NCBI GenBank assembly: GCA_046348685.1
Contig: JAXMDT010000004.1
Location: 130,743 to 194,742, forward strand
DNA: 64,000 nt
Direction: 5' to 3'
Source of the DNA: JAXMDT01 sp046348685
GTDB taxonomy: Bacteria; Pseudomonadota; Alphaproteobacteria; Rickettsiales; UBA998
The notes beneath the pieces were generated by a model, which made no database searches, was not told the origin of the DNA, and was given only the letters and a program-made list of their open reading frames with translations. Both the position numbers and the translations under genes were made by a program. Each line of letters starts with the position of its first letter. Within the stretch, counting starts at the first letter, position 1. Shown in pieces: positions 26,501 through 34,343 of this stretch.

Positions 26501-27025
26501 GATCAAGCTGCCGCGGAATGCGAATTCTCCTGGCTCCATAACCTTTCCTGCGCGATGGTATCCAAGTTCACCCAGTATGCGAATGACTTCTTCGTGATAA
26601 AGTGCACCGCCTTTTTTAAGATGCAGGCTTGATCCCCGCACAACATCGCGCGGCAGTATGCGTTGCAAAAGCGCGTTGACCGTGGTGACGACTACCGCCT
26701 TATTGTCTCCTTGACGGGACGCAAGATAGGCAAGTGTCTTTAATCGTTCTGCGCTTATGGTATTATGTGGAGAAGAACGATCATAAGGCAATGTATCCCA
26801 GGCAGGAAACGAAAGAATGTCTGTATTCGGGAGAAAGAAATGCGCAGTATTTAAAAACCGCTGCATATGACGGTCGTTCAATGCAACGAAGATTACAGGC
26901 TGCTGAGCACCTTCAATAAGTGCACGTACCGCCAACGGCTCGGCAGCTGTCGGAACGCCGTTGAGCTGCGGCATTCCTGTGGCGCTGTCATCGTTATGAT
27001 GGATGTTCTTCAAGTTTTCCGGCAT
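23561..27025 (-). CDS. mfd: Transcription-repair coupling factor Mfd
   Basis: Displaces stalled RNA polymerase and recruits UvrA. 1154 aa, full length. It has an N-terminal UvrB-like module, the RNA-polymerase-interaction domain with GELLVHRDHGIGKFDGL, then a RecG-like translocase with ICGDVGFGKTEVALRAAF (Walker A), VDEEQHFG (DEEQ box), LSATPIPRTLQLSL and QLRGRVGRS. The C-terminal TRCF domain follows. The ATG at 27025 has no strong Shine-Dalgarno. Adjacent sdhE on the same strand is the usual alphaproteobacterial arrangement. Confidence 0.96.
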   Translation of the reverse strand: MPENLKNIHHNDDSATGMPQLNGVPTAAEPLAVRALIEGAQQPVIFVALNDRHMQRFLNTAHFFLPNTDILSFPAWDTLPYDRSSPHNTISAERLKTLAYLASRQGDNKAVVVTTVNALLQRILPRDVVRGSSLHLKKGGALYHEEVIRILGELGYHRAGKVMEPGEFAFRGSLIDLFPAGANEPFRIDVFGDEIESIRPFDPLSQRTTGDAENIHLLPVSELMLNESRIEHFRERYRSHFGPAQKEDALYAAASAGQHYPGMEHWLPFFYPKLESLLDYLPGARLVLAAQSSKTIAEREETILDYYQSRQINSEHKDARKHGNLYFPVPPREMYFLDGERVALLEKGKAVECSPFAGSGNATDLGFRGGKNIYALAKAKNSSPAEMIASELAVSEKAIVLAAETNGSAERIGQMIASQKISAFDEVSGKGPFLAVLPLEQGFSTPLALFVSEEELLGARLQQTRKKKKPTEAFMAEAAAFDLGELLVHRDHGIGKFDGLVTVEVSGAKHDCLKLVYKDDDRLFLPVENMDLVSRYGSEGENAELDKLGASQWQARKAKMKERIRMAAEELMHIAAARALKPGTPLAAQAGLYDEFTERFGYMETEDQARAIEDVKEDLHSGRPMDRLICGDVGFGKTEVALRAAFIAVNDTENVAQVALVCPTTLLARQHYHTFKKRFEGLGIKIGMLSRLTAAKEAREIKDGLYDGSVKIVVGTHALLAESIQFQNLGLLIVDEEQHFGVKQKERLKQLKANVHVLTLSATPIPRTLQLSLSGVKELSLITTPPVDRLAVRTFVLPFDEVVIREAIQREMHRGGQVFYVAPRISDLTELRFKIEELVPGARLAVAHGQLPPTTLDKLMNAFYDGQYDILLSTAIVESGIDIPTANTMIIHRADRFGLSQLYQLRGRVGRSKTRAYCYLTLPHQKTLTANAVKRLEVMQTLDTLGAGFQLASHDMDIRGFGNLLGEEQSGHIREVGIELYQQMLEDAIQAQRQQHLKEEKVAPDQERFSPQINMGLTLMIPETYIEDLSLRLSLYRRMSSLESEQEIEAFAAEMVDRFGPVPTELENLFAVLRIKRLCVQACIERIDVGPKGAILAFHNNLFANPEALIGYIARHADTMKLRGDQKLLVKGEFEGSHVLRKVRDMVANIAKLA

Positions 27026-27144
27026 TTTACAAAGCGTCAGTATCCTAATGGCAACAGGTGTGGCAATCTCCCCTCTTGTCAGTGCGGGACAATAAGAGGT
27101 ATTCTTATTCCAGTAACGAAATTATTTGGTTCTCTCCCAGTGAA

Positions 27145-27177
27145 AAAAAGCCCTCCACCATCTGTGGGGGGCTTTTT
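27145..27177 (-). terminator. Intrinsic terminator after sdhE
   Basis: A 14-bp stem (aaaaagccctccac / gtggggggcttttt, one G-T wobble) with a 5-nt loop, flanked by T runs on both strands. It begins 3 bp after the sdhE stop and would end the sdhE transcript on the minus strand, insulating mfd, which must have its own promoter. Confidence 0.88.
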
Positions 27178-27179
27178 AT

Positions 27180-27434
27180 TTAAGCGTTTTTTGTGAGGAT
27201 GGGAAGGAGGGGATCATATTTTCCTTCCTTGAGTGGGGTTGCGCCGATGAGCCAGTTCCAAATATCGAGATCTTGCTCTTCTAATAATTCTTCATACATA
27301 TCAAGTATTTCACTTGGAATCGATGATAGTTTTGTATCGGCAAAATGGCCCAAAATAACGTCTGTTTCCTTACAGCCGCGATGCCAGCTACGGTAATAAA
27401 GGCGGCGGCGCCGCGTATCATCAGAAGATTCCAT
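27180..27434 (-). CDS. sdhE: FAD assembly factor SdhE
   Basis: 84-aa chaperone that promotes covalent flavinylation of succinate dehydrogenase SdhA. The family signature RGCKETD (an RGxxE motif) lies at ~19-25, followed by helices ending WNWLIGATPL. Length matches the family. Situated between mfd and recG as in many alphaproteobacteria, with the intrinsic terminator immediately after it. Confidence 0.92.
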   Translation of the reverse strand: MESSDDTRRRRLYYRSWHRGCKETDVILGHFADTKLSSIPSEILDMYEELLEEQDLDIWNWLIGATPLKEGKYDPLLPILTKNA

Positions 27435-27458
27435 AGAATTTACGTAATATTAAGGTGA

Positions 27459-28406
27459 GTGGAACATAGTGAGAGAGTATCCACAAATGCAATAGTTTTC
27501 ATGGAAGCATTTCATAGAAAGAACGAAGGAATGTTGCTGGTCTGTCAGAATAATGACGCACGCAGTATCACCATACAATCTATGAACGGTATTATGGAGC
27601 AGATTCTCGGCTATCGCGAAGATGAACTGAAGGGTGAAGAGTTTTCTTCCGTACTTGCGCCGAAACATGCTGAGATGCTCAGCGATTATGTTGAATATGA
27701 AGAAGATGCAAACGATCTACATGCCGTATTGCAGAAGGTGGCGGAAATCCGTTTGATGCGGAAAAACAGGTCTGAAATTAAAACCGGTTTCAAACTGGTA
27801 CGCGCTGAGGCGAAAAATCGCCATCACTGGTTCCGCCTGCTGGTGGAAGACCAGGAGATCAACGATGAAGCCGTCGCATTCAAACAAGCAGTTGTTGATA
27901 ATTTCAAAGGCCATGAAGTTATTGACAATGAATCGGGACTGCCAGATGCGGCTTCCCTCAATAAAGATCTGGAGCTTGCGCAATTCTATGCGGAGTCGAA
28001 AAATCTTCGTGCCTGCTACGCGTATCTGCGCGTCGATGATTTTGTAGAGCTTGAAAAACAGTATGGCCGCAAGACCGCCGTCGATGCCATCTACCATATT
28101 TCACGCGTTCTGAAACGTAATCTGCGTGCAGACGATACAATAGGACGTGTTGGTGATATGGCGATTGGCGTTATTCTTATGGACCTGCCTATAGAGTCAG
28201 CGCGAGTGGTGCTGAATCGTCTGCGTTGGCATATTTCAGCGGATGCTTTCCCTCTGCCGGACGGCGCACCGAAAAGACCGCTTACCGTCAGCGTCTGCCT
28301 TGCTAAGATCGGCGAGGATAAGGCAGCCAATTTAAATGACCGCTCTGCACAAGTGCTGAATGAGTCGCCTTTGCCAAACGCATTTCTGGAACTTTATAAA
28401 TCCTAG
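27459..28406 (+). CDS. PAS domain protein with degenerate GGDEF domain
   Basis: 315 aa. Residues ~20-110 are a PAS fold (ITIQSMNGIMEQILGYREDELKG). Residues ~150-290 resemble a GGDEF domain, but the GGDEF signature reads VGDMAIG (in DDTIGRVGDMAIGVILMD), so it cannot make cyclic-di-GMP. A sensing or scaffold role is likelier. The start is GTG at 27459 with AAGG close upstream; an ATG at 27501 is the alternative. Inserted between sdhE and recG, which are normally neighbours. Confidence 0.72.
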   Translation: MEHSERVSTNAIVFMEAFHRKNEGMLLVCQNNDARSITIQSMNGIMEQILGYREDELKGEEFSSVLAPKHAEMLSDYVEYEEDANDLHAVLQKVAEIRLMRKNRSEIKTGFKLVRAEAKNRHHWFRLLVEDQEINDEAVAFKQAVVDNFKGHEVIDNESGLPDAASLNKDLELAQFYAESKNLRACYAYLRVDDFVELEKQYGRKTAVDAIYHISRVLKRNLRADDTIGRVGDMAIGVILMDLPIESARVVLNRLRWHISADAFPLPDGAPKRPLTVSVCLAKIGEDKAANLNDRSAQVLNESPLPNAFLELYKS

Positions 28407-28448
28407 TTTCAACTCGCCATTCCTTGAGATTTTCGTTACGCTGATTTC

Positions 28449-30623
28449 ATGGCAATTACCCCGATAGGCTATCTGCTTTCGGATATTACGGCAGCGCCCG
28501 GCATCGGCAAGGCTACGGCGGAGCCACTGGTTCGTTTGCTCAGAACTATCAAGCCCGCCTTAATTACAGAAGAACCGCAATTACCCTCACTACCTAAAAT
28601 CCGTGATTTGCTATTTCATCTGCCAAGCCAGATGATCGACCGCAGGCGCACCAGCCTTCCTACTTTACAGGAGGAAAAAGCTCTGGTGACAATGCTTGTG
28701 GAGGTCGAGACCCATCATCCTCCTCGTGGGGGTAAGGGCGGGAAGCGACCGCCATACCGGGTTGTCTGCAGTTATCCGCACGGCACCGTGACCCTGATCT
28801 TTTTCCATGCCGATCGCGCTTACATGGAACGTCTGCTCCCGGTTGGAGAGAAGCGGGGTATTAGCGGTGTTGTGGAATGGTATGACGGCATGTTGCAGAT
28901 GCCGCACCCGGATGTGATTGTCGCGGGCGAAAAATATGAATCATTGCTGCGGCAGGAAGCAGTCTATCCATTAACGGCGGGACTCTCTCATCGGCGGCTT
29001 GGTAGCTGGATACAGAAAGCCCTGGACAAATTGCCAGCTTTACCTGAGTGGCAGGATATAGCGGCCCGTGACGCCAAGAATTGGCCAAGCTTTAAAGATG
29101 CGCTGCGCATACTCCACAATCCTGAAGATGCGGCAATGCTCGATCCACAGCATCCGGCACGGCAGCGCCTTGCCTATGATGAGTTGTTCGGCAGCCAACT
29201 GGCGCTGCAGCGCCTGCGCAAGCGCATGCAGACTGGCGGCGCCATAAAAGTGGAAACGCATCCTGAAAAAGGCCAGTCGGCCCGGCTGAAAGCAACATTG
29301 CCGTTTCAATTAACGCATGGGCAGCAGGAAGTGCTTGCGGACATCTTTTCCGATCTGGCCTCTGGCGAGCGTATGCTCAGATTGCTGCAAGGCGATGTGG
29401 GCAGCGGCAAAACCGTGGTAGCGTTTCTGGCGATGATGGCTGTTATTGATGCCGGGTATCAGGCCGCGATTATGGCGCCGACAGAAATCCTGGCCCGACA
29501 GCATGCTAAAACAATCGGCGGCTATTTAAAGGAAAGCGGGATTTCGTGGGCACTGCTAACCGGCAGCATGAGCACGGGTGAGAAAGCAGATGTCCGACGC
29601 CGCATGGAGTCAGGGGATGTCTCGCTCGTCATCGGGACGCATGCTTTGTTTCAGGAATCCATAGCTTTCAAGAAATTGGGATTAATCGTCATCGACGAGC
29701 AGCACCGATTCGGTGTTACCCAGCGCATGGCGCTTTCCAAAAAAGGATTCCGGCCACATGTTCTTCTCATGACTGCGACGCCCATTCCGCGCACGATTAC
29801 GATGACGCTTTACGGCGATCTCGATGTTTCTTCGCTCAAGGAAAAGCCGGCCGGCCGCCAGCAAATTATCACGCGCGCCGTGCCTGCATCCCGAATCGCT
29901 GAAATTACGGAGCGTTTGCAGTTAGCGATTGCGGATGGGCAAAAGGCATACTGGATTTGCCCGCTAATTGAAGAGACTGTTACAGGCGCTTCGATGTTAA
30001 ACTCCGTACAGGCTGCGGAGGAGCGTTACCGACACCTAAAGAATATTTTTGGCGAACGGGTCGGGCTTGTACATGGCCGCATGAAACCGGCCGAAAGGGA
30101 TAAGGTCATGCAGGGATTTGCCGGAAACAAGTTTGATATTCTGGTAGCGACGACGGTTGTTGAGGTTGGGGTGGATGTCCGGGACGCAACCATTATTGTC
30201 ATTGAAAATGCGGAGCGGTTTGGTTTGGCGCAGCTGCACCAGTTACGCGGCAGAGTAGGCAGAGGAGAGCGCCAATCCAGCTGCATTCTGCTCTATCAAG
30301 ATCATTGCACGGAGCAGGCACGCGAGCGGCTAAAAGTCATTCGTGAGCACGACGATGGCTTTCTGATCGCGGAAAAAGATTTGGAGTTGCGCGGCGGCGG
30401 TGATTTGCTCGGAGCGCGGCAAAGCGGTTGGGCAGAATTATACTTGGCGGATTTAGGTGTGCATCGCGACCTGGTAACGCAGGCGCGCACGGATGCAAAA
30501 GCGCTTTTTCAGACTGATCCAGAATTGCACACGGCACGCGGAATGGCGGCTAAACAGTTGCTCGCACTATTTGGTTATACGCAAGGAAGTTTCGCAGAAA
30601 TTGAGATGACAGGCGCCGCTTAA
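28449..30623 (+). CDS. recG: ATP-dependent DNA helicase RecG
   Basis: Branch-migration helicase that reverses stalled forks. 724 aa. The N-terminal wedge/OB region (~60-160) contains the FxxGxG-like surface. The helicase core has LLQGDVGSGKTVVAFLAMMAV (Walker A), IVIDEQHRFGV (DEQH box), LMTATPIPRTITMTLYGD and QLRGRVGRG. Its 3' end overlaps the small gene on the other strand. Confidence 0.96.
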   Translation: MAITPIGYLLSDITAAPGIGKATAEPLVRLLRTIKPALITEEPQLPSLPKIRDLLFHLPSQMIDRRRTSLPTLQEEKALVTMLVEVETHHPPRGGKGGKRPPYRVVCSYPHGTVTLIFFHADRAYMERLLPVGEKRGISGVVEWYDGMLQMPHPDVIVAGEKYESLLRQEAVYPLTAGLSHRRLGSWIQKALDKLPALPEWQDIAARDAKNWPSFKDALRILHNPEDAAMLDPQHPARQRLAYDELFGSQLALQRLRKRMQTGGAIKVETHPEKGQSARLKATLPFQLTHGQQEVLADIFSDLASGERMLRLLQGDVGSGKTVVAFLAMMAVIDAGYQAAIMAPTEILARQHAKTIGGYLKESGISWALLTGSMSTGEKADVRRRMESGDVSLVIGTHALFQESIAFKKLGLIVIDEQHRFGVTQRMALSKKGFRPHVLLMTATPIPRTITMTLYGDLDVSSLKEKPAGRQQIITRAVPASRIAEITERLQLAIADGQKAYWICPLIEETVTGASMLNSVQAAEERYRHLKNIFGERVGLVHGRMKPAERDKVMQGFAGNKFDILVATTVVEVGVDVRDATIIVIENAERFGLAQLHQLRGRVGRGERQSSCILLYQDHCTEQARERLKVIREHDDGFLIAEKDLELRGGGDLLGARQSGWAELYLADLGVHRDLVTQARTDAKALFQTDPELHTARGMAAKQLLALFGYTQGSFAEIEMTGAA

Positions 30624-30793
30624 TCCGTCGCCCATTCGCAGGCTTCATCTTCTTTCGAAATACACTTATTAGGGTTTTTATCAGCCGTATTTTTGTAGTG
30701 CCACCATGAAGCATTAGCATGCTCCTTGAGATGCTCAACGTCATCGGCAATCACATCTTCATCGTTGTTGGCAGAGAAAAAACGGTTGTCCAT
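30620..30793 (-). CDS. Small acidic 57-aa protein
   Basis: Short reading frame with GAGG 6 nt before the ATG (rc of 30791-30793). The product begins MDNRFFSANNDEDVIADDVEHL and ends CEWATD, rich in Asp/Glu with a central SWWHYK. The stop overlaps the recG stop on the opposite strand. No family recognised. The good ribosome-binding site is the main support. Confidence 0.5.
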   Translation of the reverse strand: MDNRFFSANNDEDVIADDVEHLKEHANASWWHYKNTADKNPNKCISKEDEACEWATD

Positions 30794-30900
30794 AATGCCC
30801 TCGCTTGCTGATGCACAAAGTCTATGAAAAGATCAGGACACACGTCAACAAAAGAACGCACGTAAAACGCGAAAAAAGTTTTTGCAACGCAACAGAAAAG

Positions 30901-31530
30901 CTACTTGTTCTGCAGCGTGTCTGTAGACCCTACTGACGGTTTTTGTGCAAGCAGTGCTGCGACATGATTGCTTAGATCAAGCAAGGATTTCTGGAATGAT
31001 TCGTCAAATGCAGCGACGATCTGTTCCATGCTGTTTGCTCCAGCCTTAACGCTCGAAGTAGAGATAAATGTACCAAAAACTTTTTGCGTTGCAGCATCAG
31101 AAAGCTTGGCTGATAAAGTAACATGTACAACCGGCGCAGCATCATTTCCCATATATTCCGCCTGAAAGTCCTGAATGGAAATGGAGAGAATATCATCTGC
31201 AGCAGTAGGAATCTCATCATTGGTAACGGACGTGGCCACCGCTTGCTGCTCCAATGTTTTTACGATCGTCGCCTGCACCATCTCCGGTAGCGGACTTGGC
31301 CACCGGCTATCAGCGTAATAATCGAAACTGGTAGGGCTATGTTTTAATGCAATACGGTCTGTGGAAAGCCCGGGGGCTGCTGTCGGTGCGACAACTTCCA
31401 GATCACGTGCAACCTGCTGGGCGGCCGGAGACGTCTTTGGCGCATTCAGGATATAAATGTGAGCAGGATCTGATTGGCTGAGGCATCCGCCAAGCAACAA
31501 AAGAGCAGGAAATAAAAGGCATGTTTTCAT
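30901..31530 (-). CDS. ABC-type lipid transport auxiliary lipoprotein
   Basis: 209-aa lipoprotein with the lipobox LLGGC (Cys16) and an ABC_trans_aux / PqiC-like fold. It is the periplasmic or outer-membrane partner of the MCE transporter encoded just upstream. Overlaps the MlaD-like gene by 4 bp and is last in the operon. The C-terminus ends STDTLQNK. Confidence 0.82.
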   Translation of the reverse strand: MKTCLLFPALLLLGGCLSQSDPAHIYILNAPKTSPAAQQVARDLEVVAPTAAPGLSTDRIALKHSPTSFDYYADSRWPSPLPEMVQATIVKTLEQQAVATSVTNDEIPTAADDILSISIQDFQAEYMGNDAAPVVHVTLSAKLSDAATQKVFGTFISTSSVKAGANSMEQIVAAFDESFQKSLLDLSNHVAALLAQKPSVGSTDTLQNK

Positions 31531-32423
31531 GGTACTTTATAACCTTTATAATTAGGGGAGAATAAAAGCTGAGCCGGATCGCGATTTAAAGAATTGCCTA
31601 AAGCGTCCAGTTCCCGCAGCGTTTTTTTCATCTCGACCAGCACGCCATTTAACTCGTGATATCCTTGTCCTGCGAAGCGGTTGCTTTTTTGCAAAAGCGA
31701 GGTGAGTTCCTCAACTGCCTCTTTGGTTTTTTCGATCGTGACTTTTACATCGTAACGGCTTTCATCGGAAAGCTTACGTATGCTTTCGGACGTCTGGGCA
31801 AGATTTGTCATCGCAACATTCGTTTGCTCCAGCAGCGAATTAATTTGCTTGGTGTTATCATTCAGATTTGCCGTAAAGCCCTGAACATTTCCAAGCGTAG
31901 CGGAAAAGGCGGCTACATTTTTATCGTCGAACATTTTATTGGTCTGCTCAACAAGCGTGTTCAGCTTTTCCATCAACATGGGAATATTGGTAACGATCTG
32001 GTCAAAAGAAGAAGGAGTGGAAGGGATAACGGCAACTTTGCCTTCTTTCGCTTCCAGCCTAGGTGCCTCCCGTGTCCCGCCCGTAAGCTCAATGTACGTA
32101 AGGCCGGTAATGCCTTGTGGCTTAAGCGTGGCATAGGTATCTGTTTTGACCGGCGTTGTATCCTGAATGCGAATGGTAACCCGTATGCGCTCGGAATTGC
32201 TGGGATCAATGGAGATCGTCTGGATGCGGCCGACCTCTACACCCCGGTATTTCACCGTCGCGCCCTGGTTTAATCCGCTAACCGACTGAGTAAAATAAAT
32301 GCGGTACTGCTTATACTGAATATCTTCGCCGTTTCCCGTCAGCCAGATCACGAAAAAGAACATGGCGACAATACCCGCCAGCACGAAGCATCCGACCACA
32401 AAATAATTCTGTTTGCTTTCCAT
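31527..32423 (-). CDS. MCE/MlaD-family substrate-binding protein
   Basis: 298 aa, inner-membrane-anchored periplasmic lipid-binding subunit of an Mla-type transporter. One N-terminal transmembrane helix (~7-29) is followed by the MCE domain (FTQSVSGLNQGATVKYRGVEVGRI, ~45-115) and a long C-terminal helical coiled region. Overlaps MlaF by one base and the lipoprotein gene by 4 bp, so translation is coupled. Confidence 0.9.
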   Translation of the reverse strand: MESKQNYFVVGCFVLAGIVAMFFFVIWLTGNGEDIQYKQYRIYFTQSVSGLNQGATVKYRGVEVGRIQTISIDPSNSERIRVTIRIQDTTPVKTDTYATLKPQGITGLTYIELTGGTREAPRLEAKEGKVAVIPSTPSSFDQIVTNIPMLMEKLNTLVEQTNKMFDDKNVAAFSATLGNVQGFTANLNDNTKQINSLLEQTNVAMTNLAQTSESIRKLSDESRYDVKVTIEKTKEAVEELTSLLQKSNRFAGQGYHELNGVLVEMKKTLRELDALGNSLNRDPAQLLFSPNYKGYKVP

Positions 32424-33178
32424 TAGCCTTTACCATCCAGTACCGCCCGTGCACGCGGCCCATGGAAATATTCATAAATCCATGGATGTTTATGTTCCAG
32501 CAGATTCTGCAGCGTATCGACGATGATTTTCTTATCCACCAGAACGGCAATGCGGTCGCAGATACTAAACAATGTATCCAGATCATGCGTGATAATGACA
32601 ATAGTGAGCCCCAGACTTTTCTGTAAATCCTTTACAAGTTCATCAAACTTGGCAGCGGCAATGGGGTCAAGGCCGGCAGTCGGCTCATCGAGAAAAAGAA
32701 TATGGGGATCGAGTGCCAATGCACGCGCCAACGCTGCCCGTTTGATCATCCCGCCAGATAATTCCGAGGGAAATTTTGCAGCGGATTCCGGAGGCAGCCC
32801 GGCAAGCAGAATTTTTTGCATTGCCAGCTCCTGCAGAGCGCCCCGCGAAGCATCGGCATGCTCCTGAAGTGGAATCATGACATTCTGCAATACGGTTAAC
32901 GATGAAAACAGCGCTCCTTGCTGAAAAAGCACGCCGACATCGCGCGCATCCGTGCATTCGCCATCAGGACGGCGGTTACCGAGAATAAAGATTTCGCCTT
33001 CTTTCGGCTGCTGCAAGCCAATAATACTGCGCATAAGCACTGATTTGCCAGATCCGGAGCCACCCACAATGCCAATGATTTCGCCCTGACTGATTTCAAA
33101 TGACAGGTTGTCGTGCACCAGCTGTCTGCCAAAGCGATTGACCAGGCTTTTAACGCGAATAGCGGGTGTATCATTCAT
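32423..33178 (-). CDS. Mla-type lipid ABC transporter ATPase
   Basis: 251-aa ABC ATPase (MlaF family). Walker A is GGSGSGKSVLMRSI (~38-50), signature LSGGMIKRAALARAL, Walker B ILFLDEPTAGLD, and switch histidine in THDLD. The preceding permease gene overlaps it by 4 bp. It energises phospholipid movement between the two membranes. Confidence 0.93.
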   Translation of the reverse strand: MNDTPAIRVKSLVNRFGRQLVHDNLSFEISQGEIIGIVGGSGSGKSVLMRSIIGLQQPKEGEIFILGNRRPDGECTDARDVGVLFQQGALFSSLTVLQNVMIPLQEHADASRGALQELAMQKILLAGLPPESAAKFPSELSGGMIKRAALARALALDPHILFLDEPTAGLDPIAAAKFDELVKDLQKSLGLTIVIITHDLDTLFSICDRIAVLVDKKIIVDTLQNLLEHKHPWIYEYFHGPRARAVLDGKG

Positions 33179-34302
33179 ATTTTCAAATTTGAGAAAAGTA
33201 TGGAGAACAGGGCATCCGCGAGCAAGACAAGAAAGATTGACGCCACGACTGAAATGGTTGTCAGTTTACCCACGCTTTCCGCCGAGCTGCCTACTTTCAT
33301 CCCGCAAAGGCAGCCGACAATCCCGATAAGGAAAGCAAAAACCGGAGCCTTCACAAAACCGACCCAGAAATGCTTGATGTTGACCGCGGTCTGTATTCGC
33401 GACAGATATTGTTCAATAGGTATGCCAAGCAGGTTGTTGGTGACAACGCCAACTCCGAAAAGCCCCATTATATCAGCAATAAAGGTGAGAATTGGCAAGG
33501 TGATGACCAGTGCTATCAAACGCGGTACGACCAGAAGTTCGAACGCATCCAGTCCCATGACCCGCATTGCATCGATCTCCTCGTTTACCTTCATAACGCC
33601 AATTTCTGCCGTGAACGCGCTGCCAGAACGCCCGGCTACCATGATCGCGGTAAGTAAAACTCCCATTTCGCGCAGGATGGAAATGGCGGTAAGGTCAACT
33701 GTGAAAATATCAGCGCCGAATTGACGCAGTTGATTGGCTCCCTGGTAAGCAAGGACTACGGCAATTAAAAAAGCAATGAGGGAGACAATCGGAATTGCAT
33801 CGACACCGGTTTCATCTATATGCCGGATGATCGAATTCCAGCGCGCCGAGGCGGAGGTGAAAATACTCCGCATGATAGTGACCATCGCCTCACCGAGAAA
33901 CGAGATCAGCAGATACGCGCCGCCCATAACGCCTACCGTACGATGCCCGAGCCTTTCAATTAGCGATTTCAGGGGGTTGCGAAGATGGTGATGAGGGTCA
34001 GGCGGTGTCGTGTCAAGGTCGGTCAGGGTGAGAATTTCCTGGTGCCTGGGCTGCAGATTGGATGTGGTGATATCGGCGCCGGATGCCATCATCCTGCTTA
34101 ACAATTTACGTAGCATCCAGGCTCCGGACGTATCAAGCTGCTCTAAGCCGCTGCCATCGATTTCCATTTGCGAGAAGCGATTTTTTCCAACCTCCTCCGC
34201 ATCTTTTTCAAGCGTTGCCAGATGCGCAAGATTCCACGCGCCCTGAAGATGCAGGATTGCCTGGGAGCCTTGTTGCTCTAACGTGAAAAAAGAAGAGGGC
34301 AC
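33175..34302 (-). CDS. Mla-type permease with N-terminal STAS domain
   Basis: 375 aa fusing two functions that are separate in E. coli: an N-terminal STAS domain (~10-100, MlaB-like) and a MlaE permease domain with about five membrane segments (~130-370), containing the conserved VGRSGSAFTAEIGVMKVNEEIDAM stretch. The start is GTG at 34302 without an obvious Shine-Dalgarno. First gene of the four-gene operon and overlaps the ATPase gene by 4 bp. Confidence 0.9.
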   Translation of the reverse strand: MPSSFFTLEQQGSQAILHLQGAWNLAHLATLEKDAEEVGKNRFSQMEIDGSGLEQLDTSGAWMLRKLLSRMMASGADITTSNLQPRHQEILTLTDLDTTPPDPHHHLRNPLKSLIERLGHRTVGVMGGAYLLISFLGEAMVTIMRSIFTSASARWNSIIRHIDETGVDAIPIVSLIAFLIAVVLAYQGANQLRQFGADIFTVDLTAISILREMGVLLTAIMVAGRSGSAFTAEIGVMKVNEEIDAMRVMGLDAFELLVVPRLIALVITLPILTFIADIMGLFGVGVVTNNLLGIPIEQYLSRIQTAVNIKHFWVGFVKAPVFAFLIGIVGCLCGMKVGSSAESVGKLTTISVVASIFLVLLADALFSILFSNLKI

Positions 34303-34343
34303 GGCGGGATTGTTTCTGACCGGTACGAATTAGTCAAGAAGCG

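Noticed and set aside
30550..30750. Minus-strand 66-aa ORF at the recG end
   Set aside because: Shadow of recG and of the better-supported 57-aa ORF; no ribosome-binding site.
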